Part shown: positions 1-7,867 of the stretch, in pieces | Layout: the number at the start of each line of letters is the position of its first letter | How positions within the stretch are numbered: position 1 is the first letter of the stretch | The notes under the pieces: generated by a model | The model's input: the letters and a program-made list of their open reading frames with translations, nothing else | Database searches by the model: none | Told to the model about the DNA's origin: nothing | Made by a program: the position numbers and the translations under genes | Source: Burkholderia arboris | GTDB lineage: Bacteria; Pseudomonadota; Gammaproteobacteria; Burkholderiales; Burkholderiaceae | Assembly (NCBI RefSeq): GCF_902499125.1 | Contig: NZ_CABVPX010000026.1 | Coordinates: forward strand, 1-64,000 | Direction: 5' to 3' | DNA length: 64,000 bases

Positions 1-830
1 GGAGCAGTCTGCTTCAGCGCAGCCGTGGCTGCCGGTCGCGCGGCGGTCGGCCGCGGCCGGACGGGTTCGAATCCGGCAGGAAGCGGGGCCGGGTCGGGGC
101 GCGACATCTGCGCGTTCGCCGCCGCGCGCGCGAGGCTGGCGGTGCTGCCGGTCGTGGGCGGCGGCATCGCGCTGGCCGGGATCGGCGCGGGTTGCGCCAC
201 CGGCGTGCGCTGGGGTGCGGTGGGCTTCAGCCAGCCCGATGGCGCGACGGGTTCCGCAAGCGGATGCTGCGGCGTCTTGCTACGTGGCTTCGGCCGCGCC
301 TGCGGGTCGGGTTTCCACAGCGTCGGGCGCGAATAACGGCCGTTCTGGCGCGGCGCCATCGAGTTGACGGTGTGCGCGGTGGTCGGTTGCACGATGTCGT
401 CGTCGCGATGCAGCGCGCTGCGCGGCAGGTCGGCGATCCCACGCACGTCGTCGTCGCCGCCGTCGCGCGACAGCTTGACGCCGAACGACGTGTCGACCCA
501 CGCGGCGAACTGCCGCCAGCCGATACCGGTCAGCCAGGGCAGCCCGGCGAAGAACAGCACGACCATCGCGACCGGCGTGCCGATCGGCCCGAGCACGTGG
601 GCGAAGCCGGCCGAGAACGCATGGCCGAGCGCATTCGTGTCGGGACCCGACAGCGGGCTCGTCAGCGTGCAGCTTGCGGCGAATACCGCGGCGAAGCCGA
701 GCCACAGGCGGATCGAGCCGCGGCCGGCGAGCCCGCCGCCGCCGGGCAGCATCGCCTGTACGAGACGCCAGAAGAGAAGGAGGAACCAGACGGCGGAGAT
801 GCCGAACCAGCCGAAGACAACCGTGTGCAT
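1..830 (-). CDS. ftsK: DNA translocase FtsK, N-terminal part (gene runs off left edge)
   Basis: FtsK pumps chromosomal DNA at the division septum and activates dimer resolution at dif. Only the first 276 residues lie in the window; the motor and gamma domains are outside it. The frame opens at ATG 830 (MHTVVFGWFG) and has no stop to the edge. It shows about four hydrophobic segments in the first 115 residues, then a long linker rich in Pro, Ala, Arg and Gln, which is the FtsK membrane-domain-plus-linker layout. No ATPase motif is visible, so the call rests on architecture and on my memory of Burkholderia FtsK N-termini. Any other polytopic protein with a proline-rich tail is the alternative. 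Confidence 0.75.
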   Translation of the reverse strand, partial: MHTVVFGWFGISAVWFLLLFWRLVQAMLPGGGGLAGRGSIRLWLGFAAVFAASCTLTSPLSGPDTNALGHAFSAGFAHVLGPIGTPVAMVVLFFAGLPWLTGIGWRQFAAWVDTSFGVKLSRDGGDDDVRGIADLPRSALHRDDDIVQPTTAHTVNSMAPRQNGRYSRPTLWKPDPQARPKPRSKTPQHPLAEPVAPSGWLKPTAPQRTPVAQPAPIPASAMPPPTTGSTASLARAAANAQMSRPDPAPLPAGFEPVRPRPTAARPAATAALKQTA

Positions 831-961
831 GCTTTGAAACAGGAGTGGGGAGGGGCGCGCGAGGCGCGACCCGCCGAGTTTAACCGGCCGGCGAACAAGA
901 TTCTCGGGCGGCGTGAATTCGTTTCACGCCGTGCGGCATGTGCGTCCGGCACACGCGCGCG

Positions 962-990
962 ACGCGAAGGCGGTCGGCCGGCCTTCGCGT
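962..990 (-). terminator. hairpin downstream of META lipoprotein
   Basis: A perfect 10-bp stem (ACGCGAAGGC with its complement) and a 9-base loop begin 11 bases past the stop of the META lipoprotein gene. There is no U-run on the minus strand, so it may end transcription only weakly or protect the mRNA 3' end. Confidence 0.35.
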
Positions 991-1000
991 GCGCGATGCA

Positions 1001-1546
1001 TCAGGGGCTCCGGTGCGTGAAGGTCAGCGTGGCGCCGGCGTTGGTCACGATCTGCAGTTGCTGCGGCTCGCGCATCTGCACGCCGGTCTTGTCGACGTGC
1101 GCAAGCGCGTCGAGGTACGCGTGCTCGAGCTGGCCGCCGAGCGTGTTCGGGCACGCCATCCGCGTGCCGGCGAGCGGGCCGAAGCTCAGCAAGCCGTTCT
1201 TGATTGCGTAGGTGCCCATGTAGCGGTTGCAGCCCGAGAACCCGCTGGCGCGCCGGATGCCCGATTCGGTCGACAGCGCGAGCTTGATCGGCTCGCCGTT
1301 GTCGCCGTGCGGGATCGCACGTTGCGAGCCGTCGGCGTTCACCCAGCTGGTGAGCTCCCAGCTGGTGTCGTCGAGCAGCTGGACGGCGGCCGGGTTGTAC
1401 GGGTCGGGCGCGGGGGCGGCGGAATCGGGATGGGTCGGCATCGCGCAGGCGGCGAGAAGCGTGGCAAGCGTCAACGCGCAGAACGGCGCGCGCAACGGGC
1501 GAAGCAGGCCGGTGCGCGCGCGTGCGGCTGCGGACAGGTGGGACAT
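1001..1546 (-). CDS. META domain-containing lipoprotein (HslJ-like)
   Basis: 181 residues. An N-terminal signal ends in the lipobox LLAAC (Cys34), so an outer- or inner-membrane lipoprotein is expected. A META domain follows from about residue 57, with the family hallmark GCNRYMG near the middle and a C-terminal beta region (LQIVTNAGATLTF). In Escherichia coli the META protein HslJ is linked to heat shock and novobiocin resistance; no enzymatic role is known. It reads toward ftsK with a 170-base gap and is probably a separate unit. The start ATG at 1546 gives a usual signal peptide. Molecular function is unknown. Confidence 0.85.
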   Translation of the reverse strand: MSHLSAAARARTGLLRPLRAPFCALTLATLLAACAMPTHPDSAAPAPDPYNPAAVQLLDDTSWELTSWVNADGSQRAIPHGDNGEPIKLALSTESGIRRASGFSGCNRYMGTYAIKNGLLSFGPLAGTRMACPNTLGGQLEHAYLDALAHVDKTGVQMREPQQLQIVTNAGATLTFTHRSP

Positions 1547-1759
1547 GAGCCTCGTTCCTCATCGGATTCTGATCAAGGCGTAAGAGTAACGCACCCGCCC
1601 CGCGGCAGGCGAGCCGACACTTCGCGGATGAAAACGTTCGCAGCCCGTCCACGAGCCGCGAGCGGCCGGGCGCCGGCGCGCCGAAACGCCCAAAACCGGC
1701 GCGATCGCACGTGTTAACATCGGAGCCGTTTTCGTCCTCCACCTGAAGCGGGAAATCAC

Positions 1760-2974
1760 ATGCAGATCGGTCAGCGGCTCGGTACGCCGCTTTCACCCTC
1801 GGCCACGCGCGTCATGCTGCTCGGCGCCGGCGAGCTCGGCAAGGAAGTCATCATCGCGTTGCAGCGTCTCGGTGTCGAAGTCATCGCGGTCGACCGCTAT
1901 CCGGATGCGCCGGGCCACCAGGTCGCGCATCGCGCGCACGTGATCGACATGACGGACGCCGCCGCGTTGCGGGCGATCGTCGAGACCGAGCGCCCGCACC
2001 TGATCGTCCCCGAGATCGAGGCGATCGCCACCGACGCGCTCGCCGCGATCGAGGCGGCCGGCCTCGCCGAAGTGATCCCGACCGCGCGCGCGACGCAGCT
2101 CACGATGAACCGCGAAGGGATCCGCCGGCTTGCGGCCGAGGAACTCGGCCTGCCGACGTCGCCGTATGCGTTCGCGGATTCGTTCGAGGCCTTCAGCGCG
2201 GCCATCGCGAAGATCGGCATGCCGTGCGTCGTGAAGCCCGTGATGTCGTCGTCGGGCAAGGGGCAGTCGGTCGTGAAGACCGAAGCCGACGTGAAGCCCG
2301 CATGGGATTACGCGATGGCGGGCGGACGTGTGAATCACGGCCGCGTGATCGTCGAAGGCTTCGTCGATTTCGACTACGAGATCACGCAGCTGACCGTGCG
2401 CGCGATCGATCCGGCGACGCTCGCCACGCGCACCTACTTCTGCGAGCCGGTCGGCCACGTGCAGGTCGCGGGCGACTACGTCGAGTCGTGGCAGCCGCAG
2501 CCGATGAGCGCGGCGGCGCTCGAGAAGTCGCGCGAGATCGCGCACAAGGTCACCGAGGCGCTCGGCGGGCGCGGGCTGTTCGGCGTCGAACTGTTCGTGC
2601 GCGGCGACGACGTGTGGTTCTCGGAAGTGAGCCCGCGGCCGCACGATACGGGCCTCGTCACGCTCGCATCGCAGCGCCAGTCGGAATTCGAATTGCACGC
2701 ACGGGCGATTCTCGGGCTGCCGGTCGATCCGGCGCTCGGGACGCCGGCTGCGTCGGCCGTGATCTACGGCGGGCTCGACGAGCGTGGGATCGCGTTCGAA
2801 GGCGTGCGCGACGCGCTCGCGGTGCCGGGGGCCGACCTGCGCCTGTTCGGCAAACCGGAAAGTTTTGCGAAGCGGCGCATGGGCGTCGCGCTGGCGACCG
2901 GCGCGACCGTCGACGAAGCCCGCGAACGCGCGAAGCGCGCCGCCGCGGCCGTCCGGCCAGTGTCGGCCCGCTGA
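1760..2974 (+). CDS. purT: formate-dependent phosphoribosylglycinamide formyltransferase PurT
   Basis: PurT uses ATP and formate to formylate GAR in step 3 of de novo purine synthesis, in the cytosol. 404 residues, close to the usual 390-400. An N-terminal nucleotide-binding strand (GAGELGKE), the substrate region PEIEAIATDAL, the ATP-grasp glycine loop KPVMSSSGKGQS near residue 155, and the C-terminal metal/ATP segment EVSPRPHDTG are all visible. The ATG at 1760 follows a purine-rich GAAGCGGGAA. A small lipoprotein gene starts 18 bases after the stop and is probably co-transcribed. A TAACAT about 40 bases upstream (1715-1720) is a possible -10 element. Confidence 0.97.
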   Translation: MQIGQRLGTPLSPSATRVMLLGAGELGKEVIIALQRLGVEVIAVDRYPDAPGHQVAHRAHVIDMTDAAALRAIVETERPHLIVPEIEAIATDALAAIEAAGLAEVIPTARATQLTMNREGIRRLAAEELGLPTSPYAFADSFEAFSAAIAKIGMPCVVKPVMSSSGKGQSVVKTEADVKPAWDYAMAGGRVNHGRVIVEGFVDFDYEITQLTVRAIDPATLATRTYFCEPVGHVQVAGDYVESWQPQPMSAAALEKSREIAHKVTEALGGRGLFGVELFVRGDDVWFSEVSPRPHDTGLVTLASQRQSEFELHARAILGLPVDPALGTPAASAVIYGGLDERGIAFEGVRDALAVPGADLRLFGKPESFAKRRMGVALATGATVDEARERAKRAAAAVRPVSAR

Positions 2975-2992
2975 TGGAACGAGGAGAGGACG

Positions 2993-3178
2993 ATGGTGTC
3001 GAGGTGGTTGAGTATCGGAAAGCTGGGCGTCGCGCTGGTGCTCGTCGCGAATCTCGCGGGTTGCGGCCTCGCGGCCGCACCGTGCCGCGTGGCCTCGGCG
3101 GGGCTCAAGATCGTGCCGCTCGTCGGCCATGTCGCCGCGGCGCCGACCGATGCGTGCGCGGGCGTCATCGATCCCTGA
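2993..3178 (+). CDS. small lipoprotein, DUF6726-like
   Basis: 61 residues. A short signal sequence ends in LAGC (Cys24), so the mature product is a lipoprotein of only 38 residues. The mature part holds two further Cys residues (in APCRV and DACAG) that could form a disulfide in the periplasm. It starts 18 bases after purT with a strong ribosome site (GAGGAGAGGA), so it is likely translated from the purT transcript. I recognise it as the small conserved lipoprotein family next to purT in Burkholderia; function is unknown and no link to purine synthesis is evident. Confidence 0.75.
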   Translation: MVSRWLSIGKLGVALVLVANLAGCGLAAAPCRVASAGLKIVPLVGHVAAAPTDACAGVIDP

Positions 3179-3216
3179 TCCCCGCAACCGGCGCGATCGC
3201 CCATCAACAATAACCG

Positions 3217-3238
3217 CGCGCCCCGCGAGGGCGCGTTT
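3217..3238 (+). terminator. terminator-like hairpin after the small lipoprotein gene
   Basis: CGCGCCC and GGGCGCG pair around a CGCGA loop and are followed by TTT. It lies about 40 bases past the lipoprotein stop and closes the purT transcript. The short T-run makes it a moderate candidate. Confidence 0.5.
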
Positions 3239-3263
3239 CCATCCGTCTCGTGAGAGGACCTGC

Positions 3264-3644
3264 ATGATTCGCCAAACCCTCGCCGCGCTCGCGCTGGCCG
3301 GCACCGCCGTTTCCGTCGCGCATGCCGCGCAACTGACCGTCGAGGAAATCGACGCCGATGCGCGCCAGCAGACCATTTACCAGTGCGCGAACCAGAAGCA
3401 GCCCGTGCGCGTGTCGTACTGGCTCGCGGGCAACGGCCAGAGCTTCGCGCTCGTGCCGGTCAACGGGAAGCAGATGCTGTTCGTCGACACCGTGTCGGCG
3501 TCGGGCGCGCGCTACCAGGCCGGCCGCTATACGTGGTGGACGAAGGGCAAGGAAGCGACGCTGCGCGACGAGATCGCCGACGAGAAGTCGCCGCCGCTGC
3601 TCGGCGACTGCGTGCAGGTCGAGAAGAAAAAGAAGAAGGGCTGA
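3264..3644 (+). CDS. MliC/PliC-family C-type lysozyme inhibitor-like periplasmic protein
   Basis: 126 residues. A Sec signal ends near residue 20 (SVAHA/AQ) with no lipobox, so a soluble periplasmic product is expected rather than a membrane-anchored MliC. The mature part carries the family features: an early YQC, a central LVPVNGKQMLF strand and the inhibitory-loop region SASGARY followed by WWTKGKEATL. Members bind the active site of C-type lysozymes and protect peptidoglycan. The C-terminus ends in an unusual run of lysines (KKKKKG). The frame is open further upstream, but ATG 3264 with GAGAGGACC in front gives the signal peptide. Confidence 0.8.
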   Translation: MIRQTLAALALAGTAVSVAHAAQLTVEEIDADARQQTIYQCANQKQPVRVSYWLAGNGQSFALVPVNGKQMLFVDTVSASGARYQAGRYTWWTKGKEATLRDEIADEKSPPLLGDCVQVEKKKKKG

Positions 3645-4097
3645 GCGCCGGGCGCGATCGCGGAGCGTAGTCACGTGGGTTGACCGCGAGCCGGGCCTGA
3701 AGGCCCGGTGCGCGGGCAGCGGCAGGCGTCGGGATACGATCATCCGGGATCGGACCCCTGATATTGCTCGCCGGCCGATCGGGACAGCACGATCGGGTCA
3801 TCCGTCGCCCGCGCGGGCCTGCACGGGCACGCCGCGCGAACCGCCGTTGCGGCCGTTCGCGGCGTTGTCACGGACAGTTGGCCGCGCAGTGCTACAATAC
3901 GGCCCTTTCCGTCGGCATTCGCGCCGAACGGAGTCCGCACGGCCTGGCGTCCAGCGTTCGCATTGAACCGGTCCCAAGCGCCAGAGCGGCGCCGCGCGGC
4001 GCGCCGTGGCTCCGTCTATTTCCGAATTGTGATGAGCGCAGGCCCGGCTGGCCTGACGCACGATGTCCCCGCCGCGCCTTTTGAGCGAAACGCCACC
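3645..4097 (+). promoter_or_regulatory. 453-base intergenic region: hairpin, likely rhlE promoter and long leader
   Basis: No gene is supported here. At 3691-3708 a perfect CCGGGCC/GGCCCGG hairpin with a TGAA loop sits 46 bases after the lysozyme-inhibitor stop but lacks a U-run. At 3893-3898 a TACAAT -10 element stands in a GCTACAATAC context; the best -35 (TTGTCA, 3865-3870) is spaced 22 bases, so the promoter is tentative. If used, it leaves a leader of about 190 bases before rhlE. Long leaders on DEAD-box helicase genes are often cold-shock or autoregulatory elements; here that is inference. Confidence 0.4.
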
Positions 4098-5615
4098 ATG
4101 TCCGATTCTGTCGCCAAGCCCGTCGACGCAACCTTCGATCAATTCGGCCTTGCCGCCGATATCCTGAAAGCCATTGCGGAGCAGGGCTATACGACGCCGA
4201 CGCCGATCCAGGCACAGGCCATTCCGGTCGTGCTCGCCGGCCGCGACGTCATGGGCGCCGCGCAAACGGGTACCGGCAAGACCGCGAGTTTCTCGCTGCC
4301 GATCATCCAGCGCCTGCTGCCGCAAGCCAACACGAGCGCGTCACCGGCGCGCCATCCGGTGCGTGCGCTGATCCTCACGCCGACCCGCGAACTCGCCGAC
4401 CAGGTCGCCGCGAACGTGCACGCGTATGCGAAGCACACGCCGCTGCGCAGCGCGGTCGTGTTCGGCGGTGTCGACATGAACCCGCAATCGGCCGAGCTGC
4501 GCCGCGGCGTCGAGATCCTGATCGCGACGCCGGGCCGTCTGCTCGACCACGTGCAGCAGAAGACGGCGAACCTCGGCCAGGTGCAGATTCTCGTGCTCGA
4601 CGAAGCCGACCGGATGCTCGACATGGGCTTCCTGCCCGATCTGCAGCGCATCCTGAACCTGCTGCCGAAGGAACGCCAGACGCTGCTGTTTTCGGCCACG
4701 TTCTCGGGCGAAATCAAGAAGCTCGCATCGACCTACCTGCGCAACCCGCAGACGATCGAGGTCGCACGCAGCAACTCGACGAACGCCAACGTCACGCAGA
4801 TCGTCTACGACGTCGCCGAAGGCGACAAGCAGGCGGCCGTCGTGCAATTGCTGCGCGATCGCGGCCTGAAGCAGGTGATCGTGTTCTGCAACAGCAAGAT
4901 CGGCGCAAGCCGCCTGGCGCGCAACCTCGAACGCGATGGCGTGGTCGCGTCGGCGATCCACGGCGACAAGACGCAGCTCGAGCGGATGCAGGCGCTCGAC
5001 GCGTTCAAGCGCGGCGAGATCGAGGCGCTGGTCGCGACCGACGTGGCCGCCCGCGGCCTCGACATCGCCGAGCTGCCGGCCGTGATCAACTTCGACCTGC
5101 CGTTCAGTGCGGAAGACTACGTGCACCGGATCGGCCGTACCGGCCGTGCGGGTGCGACGGGCGACGCGCTGTCGCTGTGTAGCCCGAACGAGCGCAAGCA
5201 GCTTGCCGATATCGAGAAGCTGATCAAGCGTCCGCTTGAAGTGCAGACGCTCACGCTCAACAAGCCGGCACGCCAGCGTCACGACGACCGTGGCGGTGAG
5301 CGCGGTGGTGAGCGTGGCGGCGACCGTGGCGGCGATCGCCACAGCGAACGCGGTGGCGAACGGGGCGGTCGTCGCGATCGCGACGAGCATCGCGGGGCGT
5401 CGGGACACCGGTCGGCCGCTGCCGAGCGCGGTGGTCGTCCCCGTCGCCACGAAGCGCCGGTCGACGATTTCTTCCTGAAGCCGTACGAGCCGTCGGCGCC
5501 GGCGAAGCAGGCGGACGACGCACAGCCCGCGCAGCAGCCCGAGAAGAAAGGGCCGAAGCGCCAGGTTGCCGCGCTGCTCGGCGGGTTCGGGATGCCGCGC
5601 AAGCCGTCGGCGTAA
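4098..5615 (+). CDS. rhlE: ATP-dependent RNA helicase RhlE (DEAD-box)
   Basis: 505-residue RNA helicase that remodels structured RNA in ribosome maturation and mRNA decay. All core motifs are visible: Q-motif region (TPTPIQAQAIP), I (AQTGTGKT), Ia (PTRELADQ), TPGRLLDH, II (VLDEADRML), III (SATF), IV (VFCNSK), V (ATDVAARGLDI) and VI (HRIGRTGR). The C-terminal 115 residues are a basic low-complexity tail with GGER/GGDR repeats, a typical RNA-binding extension. I chose ATG 4098 (MSDSVAKP); an in-frame ATG at 4032 would add 22 atypical residues. A strong terminator follows. Confidence 0.95.
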   Translation: MSDSVAKPVDATFDQFGLAADILKAIAEQGYTTPTPIQAQAIPVVLAGRDVMGAAQTGTGKTASFSLPIIQRLLPQANTSASPARHPVRALILTPTRELADQVAANVHAYAKHTPLRSAVVFGGVDMNPQSAELRRGVEILIATPGRLLDHVQQKTANLGQVQILVLDEADRMLDMGFLPDLQRILNLLPKERQTLLFSATFSGEIKKLASTYLRNPQTIEVARSNSTNANVTQIVYDVAEGDKQAAVVQLLRDRGLKQVIVFCNSKIGASRLARNLERDGVVASAIHGDKTQLERMQALDAFKRGEIEALVATDVAARGLDIAELPAVINFDLPFSAEDYVHRIGRTGRAGATGDALSLCSPNERKQLADIEKLIKRPLEVQTLTLNKPARQRHDDRGGERGGERGGDRGGDRHSERGGERGGRRDRDEHRGASGHRSAAAERGGRPRRHEAPVDDFFLKPYEPSAPAKQADDAQPAQQPEKKGPKRQVAALLGGFGMPRKPSA

Positions 5616-5662
5616 CCGGACGGTTCAAGCGGTCGAGGCGGTGCGCGAACACTGCCGCGGAA

Positions 5663-5695
5663 ACGGGTGCATGCGATGAGCATGTGCCCGTTTTT
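5663..5695 (+). terminator. rho-independent terminator of rhlE
   Basis: A 12-bp stem with two G-T wobble pairs (ACGGGTGCATGC paired to GCATGTGCCCGT), a GATGA loop and a TTTTT tail lie 48 bases after the rhlE stop. The next gene is on the opposite strand. Confidence 0.8.
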
Positions 5696-5883
5696 CATTG
5701 GGCGACGCGATCGGGATGGGGCGTGCGCGGGACAGCGATGGCTGGCCGCGCGGGGCAGGGGATTTCGATGGCGGGTCGCCGGCGGGCGTGGCGCCCGGGC
5801 TTCCGTCACGTATTCATGCGATCGGGTTCGGCGCTGACGGAGACAGAAACGCGGCCGGTACGGGCCCCGTTCCTGCCAGCGAT

Positions 5884-6777
5884 TCAACCGGCGCGAAGCC
5901 CGAAGCGACGCGCCCACGCATCGGTCGCGGCCACGTAGAACGCGTCCATCGTCTGGCTCGACAGATCGCCATCGTCCGTGAGGCCGAGATGCGCGGCGGC
6001 AGCCCGCAGCGCCGGCAGCGGATCGTCGCGTTCGAGCGCGGTCGCACCCGTCTGCTTGCTGAGTTTCTCGCCGTTCGCATCGACGACGACGGGCACGTGC
6101 AGGTACGCGGGCGTCGGCACGCCGAGGCAGTGTTGCAGATGGATCTGGCGCGCGGTCGAATCGAGCAGGTCGGCGCCGCGCACGACATGCGTGATGCGGG
6201 CGTCGGCATCGTCGACGACGACCGCGAGCTGATAGGCCCATTGGCCATCCGCGCGTTTCAGCACGAAATCGCCGACTTCGGTTGCGAGGTTCTGCGATTG
6301 CGTGTGTTGCCAGCGGTCGTCGAACGTGACGATCGCGTCGTCGCCGTCGGGCACACGCAGCCGCCATGCGCGCGCGGGCTTGCCGTGCAGGCCGGTGCGG
6401 CAGGTGCCTGGATACGCGAGTGTCGTGTGGCGCTCATGCGCGGCGCGCAGCGAGTCGGCGATTTCCTTGCGCGTACAACCGCACGGATAGACGCGCCCCG
6501 CCGCGACGAGTGGCTCGAGCGCAGCCGCGTAGGCCGCATCGCGCGTGCTTTGCCACACGGGCGGCTCGTCGGGCGTCATGCCGAAATGCGCGAGCGTCGC
6601 GAGGATGTCGTCGGCCGCGCCGGGTACCGTGCGCGGGCCGTCGAGATCCTCGATGCGCACGAGCCATGCACCGCCGTGCGCGCGTGCGTCGAGCCAGCTC
6701 GCGAGCGCGCCGACCAGCGAGCCGAAATGCAGCGGGCCGGTGGGCGACGGTGCGAAGCGGCCGCGATAGCCGTTCAT
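5884..6777 (-). CDS. gluQ: glutamyl-Q tRNA(Asp) synthetase GluQRS
   Basis: 297 residues. A truncated glutamyl-tRNA synthetase paralogue that charges glutamate onto queuosine at wobble position 34 of tRNA(Asp). The N-terminal FAPSPTGPLHFGS holds the HIGH-like motif in its HFGS form, and KLSKQ near residue 245 is the KMSKS-like loop. The zinc site is visible as the CGC pair followed about 25 residues later by YPGTC. No anticodon-binding domain is present, as expected for GluQRS. trhO lies 19 bases upstream on the same strand, so the two probably share a transcript. The usual dksA neighbour is absent here. Confidence 0.93.
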   Translation of the reverse strand: MNGYRGRFAPSPTGPLHFGSLVGALASWLDARAHGGAWLVRIEDLDGPRTVPGAADDILATLAHFGMTPDEPPVWQSTRDAAYAAALEPLVAAGRVYPCGCTRKEIADSLRAAHERHTTLAYPGTCRTGLHGKPARAWRLRVPDGDDAIVTFDDRWQHTQSQNLATEVGDFVLKRADGQWAYQLAVVVDDADARITHVVRGADLLDSTARQIHLQHCLGVPTPAYLHVPVVVDANGEKLSKQTGATALERDDPLPALRAAAAHLGLTDDGDLSSQTMDAFYVAATDAWARRFGLRAG

Positions 6778-6796
6778 CGGGGCGCGGGGCGCGCGC

Positions 6797-7651
6797 TTAT
6801 GCGGCGCTGGCTGCCTGCGCGCAGGCCGGGCACGACTTGCCGGGCACGTAGCTCGGCGATTGTTGCGCTTCCGGCGTGACGACCGCGCGGCACGCGAAGC
6901 ACGTGACGTTCTCGGTGGGCTGGAGTTGCGGGTTCAGCGCGGTGCGGTAGTCGAACACGAAGCAGTCGCCGTGGTAGTGCGCGCCGCCGACTTCCTCGAA
7001 ATACTTCAGGATCCCGCCTTCGAGCTGGTACACATTCTCGATGCCGATTTCCTTCATGTGGATCGCGGCCTTCTCGCAGCGGATGCCGCCCGTGCAGAAC
7101 GACACGACCGTCTTGCCTTCGAGGTCGGCGCGGTTCGCGTCGATCACTTCCGGGAATTCGCTGAACTTGTCGATCCGGTAATCGAGCGCGTCGTCGAACG
7201 TGCCGACGTCGACCTCGAACGCGTTGCGCGTGTCGAGCATCACGACCGGGCGGCCCGTGTCGTCGTGGCCGCGGTCGAGCCATGTCTTTAGCGTCTGCGC
7301 GTCGACGAACGGCGCGCGGCCGAGTTCCGGCTTGATCGCGGGCTTCTTCATCGTGATGATCTCGCGCTTCAGGCGCACGAGCATGCGGCGGAACGGCTGC
7401 GAGTCGGACAGGCTTTCCTTGAACTGCAGCGTCGCGAACTTGCCTTCGAACAGCGGATCGTGGCGGAGGTACGCGATGAATGCGTCGGTGGCTTCGCGCG
7501 TGCCGGCGATGAACAGGTTGATGCCTTCCGGCGCGAGCAGGATCGTGCCGCGCAGGCCGAGTTCGTTGCAGCGTGCGGTGACGAGCGGGCGCCATTGCTC
7601 GGTCGCGTCGAGCGACACGAAGTGGTAGGCGGCGAGGTTGACGATGGTCAT
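6797..7651 (-). CDS. trhO: tRNA uridine(34) hydroxylase TrhO (rhodanese family)
   Basis: TrhO (YceA) performs oxygen-dependent hydroxylation of wobble uridine 34 to ho5U in a subset of tRNAs. 284 residues: an acylphosphatase-like N-terminal domain (about 1-95), a rhodanese domain (about 115-220) with the active-site loop SFCTGGIRC (Cys186), and a C-terminal extension with two Cys pairs (CFAC 251-254, CPAC 274-277) that could bind zinc. The ATG at 7651 gives the family N-terminus MTIVNLAAYHF; the open frame continues upstream but without family sequence. gluQ follows after 19 bases; dnaE is divergent 216 bases away. Confidence 0.95.
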   Translation of the reverse strand: MTIVNLAAYHFVSLDATEQWRPLVTARCNELGLRGTILLAPEGINLFIAGTREATDAFIAYLRHDPLFEGKFATLQFKESLSDSQPFRRMLVRLKREIITMKKPAIKPELGRAPFVDAQTLKTWLDRGHDDTGRPVVMLDTRNAFEVDVGTFDDALDYRIDKFSEFPEVIDANRADLEGKTVVSFCTGGIRCEKAAIHMKEIGIENVYQLEGGILKYFEEVGGAHYHGDCFVFDYRTALNPQLQPTENVTCFACRAVVTPEAQQSPSYVPGKSCPACAQAASAA

Positions 7652-7828
7652 GATGGTCCGACGGGAAAACGGCCGCACGGCGGCCCGCAAAAAAGGGTGC
7701 GAAGCCGGGGCGTTGATTCGAAAAACCGTATTATCCCGCAAACCGCGCGTGCATCGGCATCCGGCCGTTTGGCCAGCCGCGCGACGCGTCGCCGCGTGCA
7801 TCGGCCGAACGGCCGGCGCGGGGATTTT

Positions 7829-7860
7829 TTGGGCAGCCTGCGCGGCGGGGCGGCTACAAT
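7829..7860 (+). promoter_or_regulatory. candidate dnaE promoter
   Basis: TACAAT at 7855-7860 ends only seven bases before the dnaE ATG at 7868. TTGGGC (7829-7834) is the nearest -35-like hexamer but its spacing is 20. If the -10 is used, the transcript would start at or next to the start codon. No purine-rich ribosome site lies in front of the ATG. Confidence 0.4.
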
Positions 7861-7867
7861 AGCGCCC

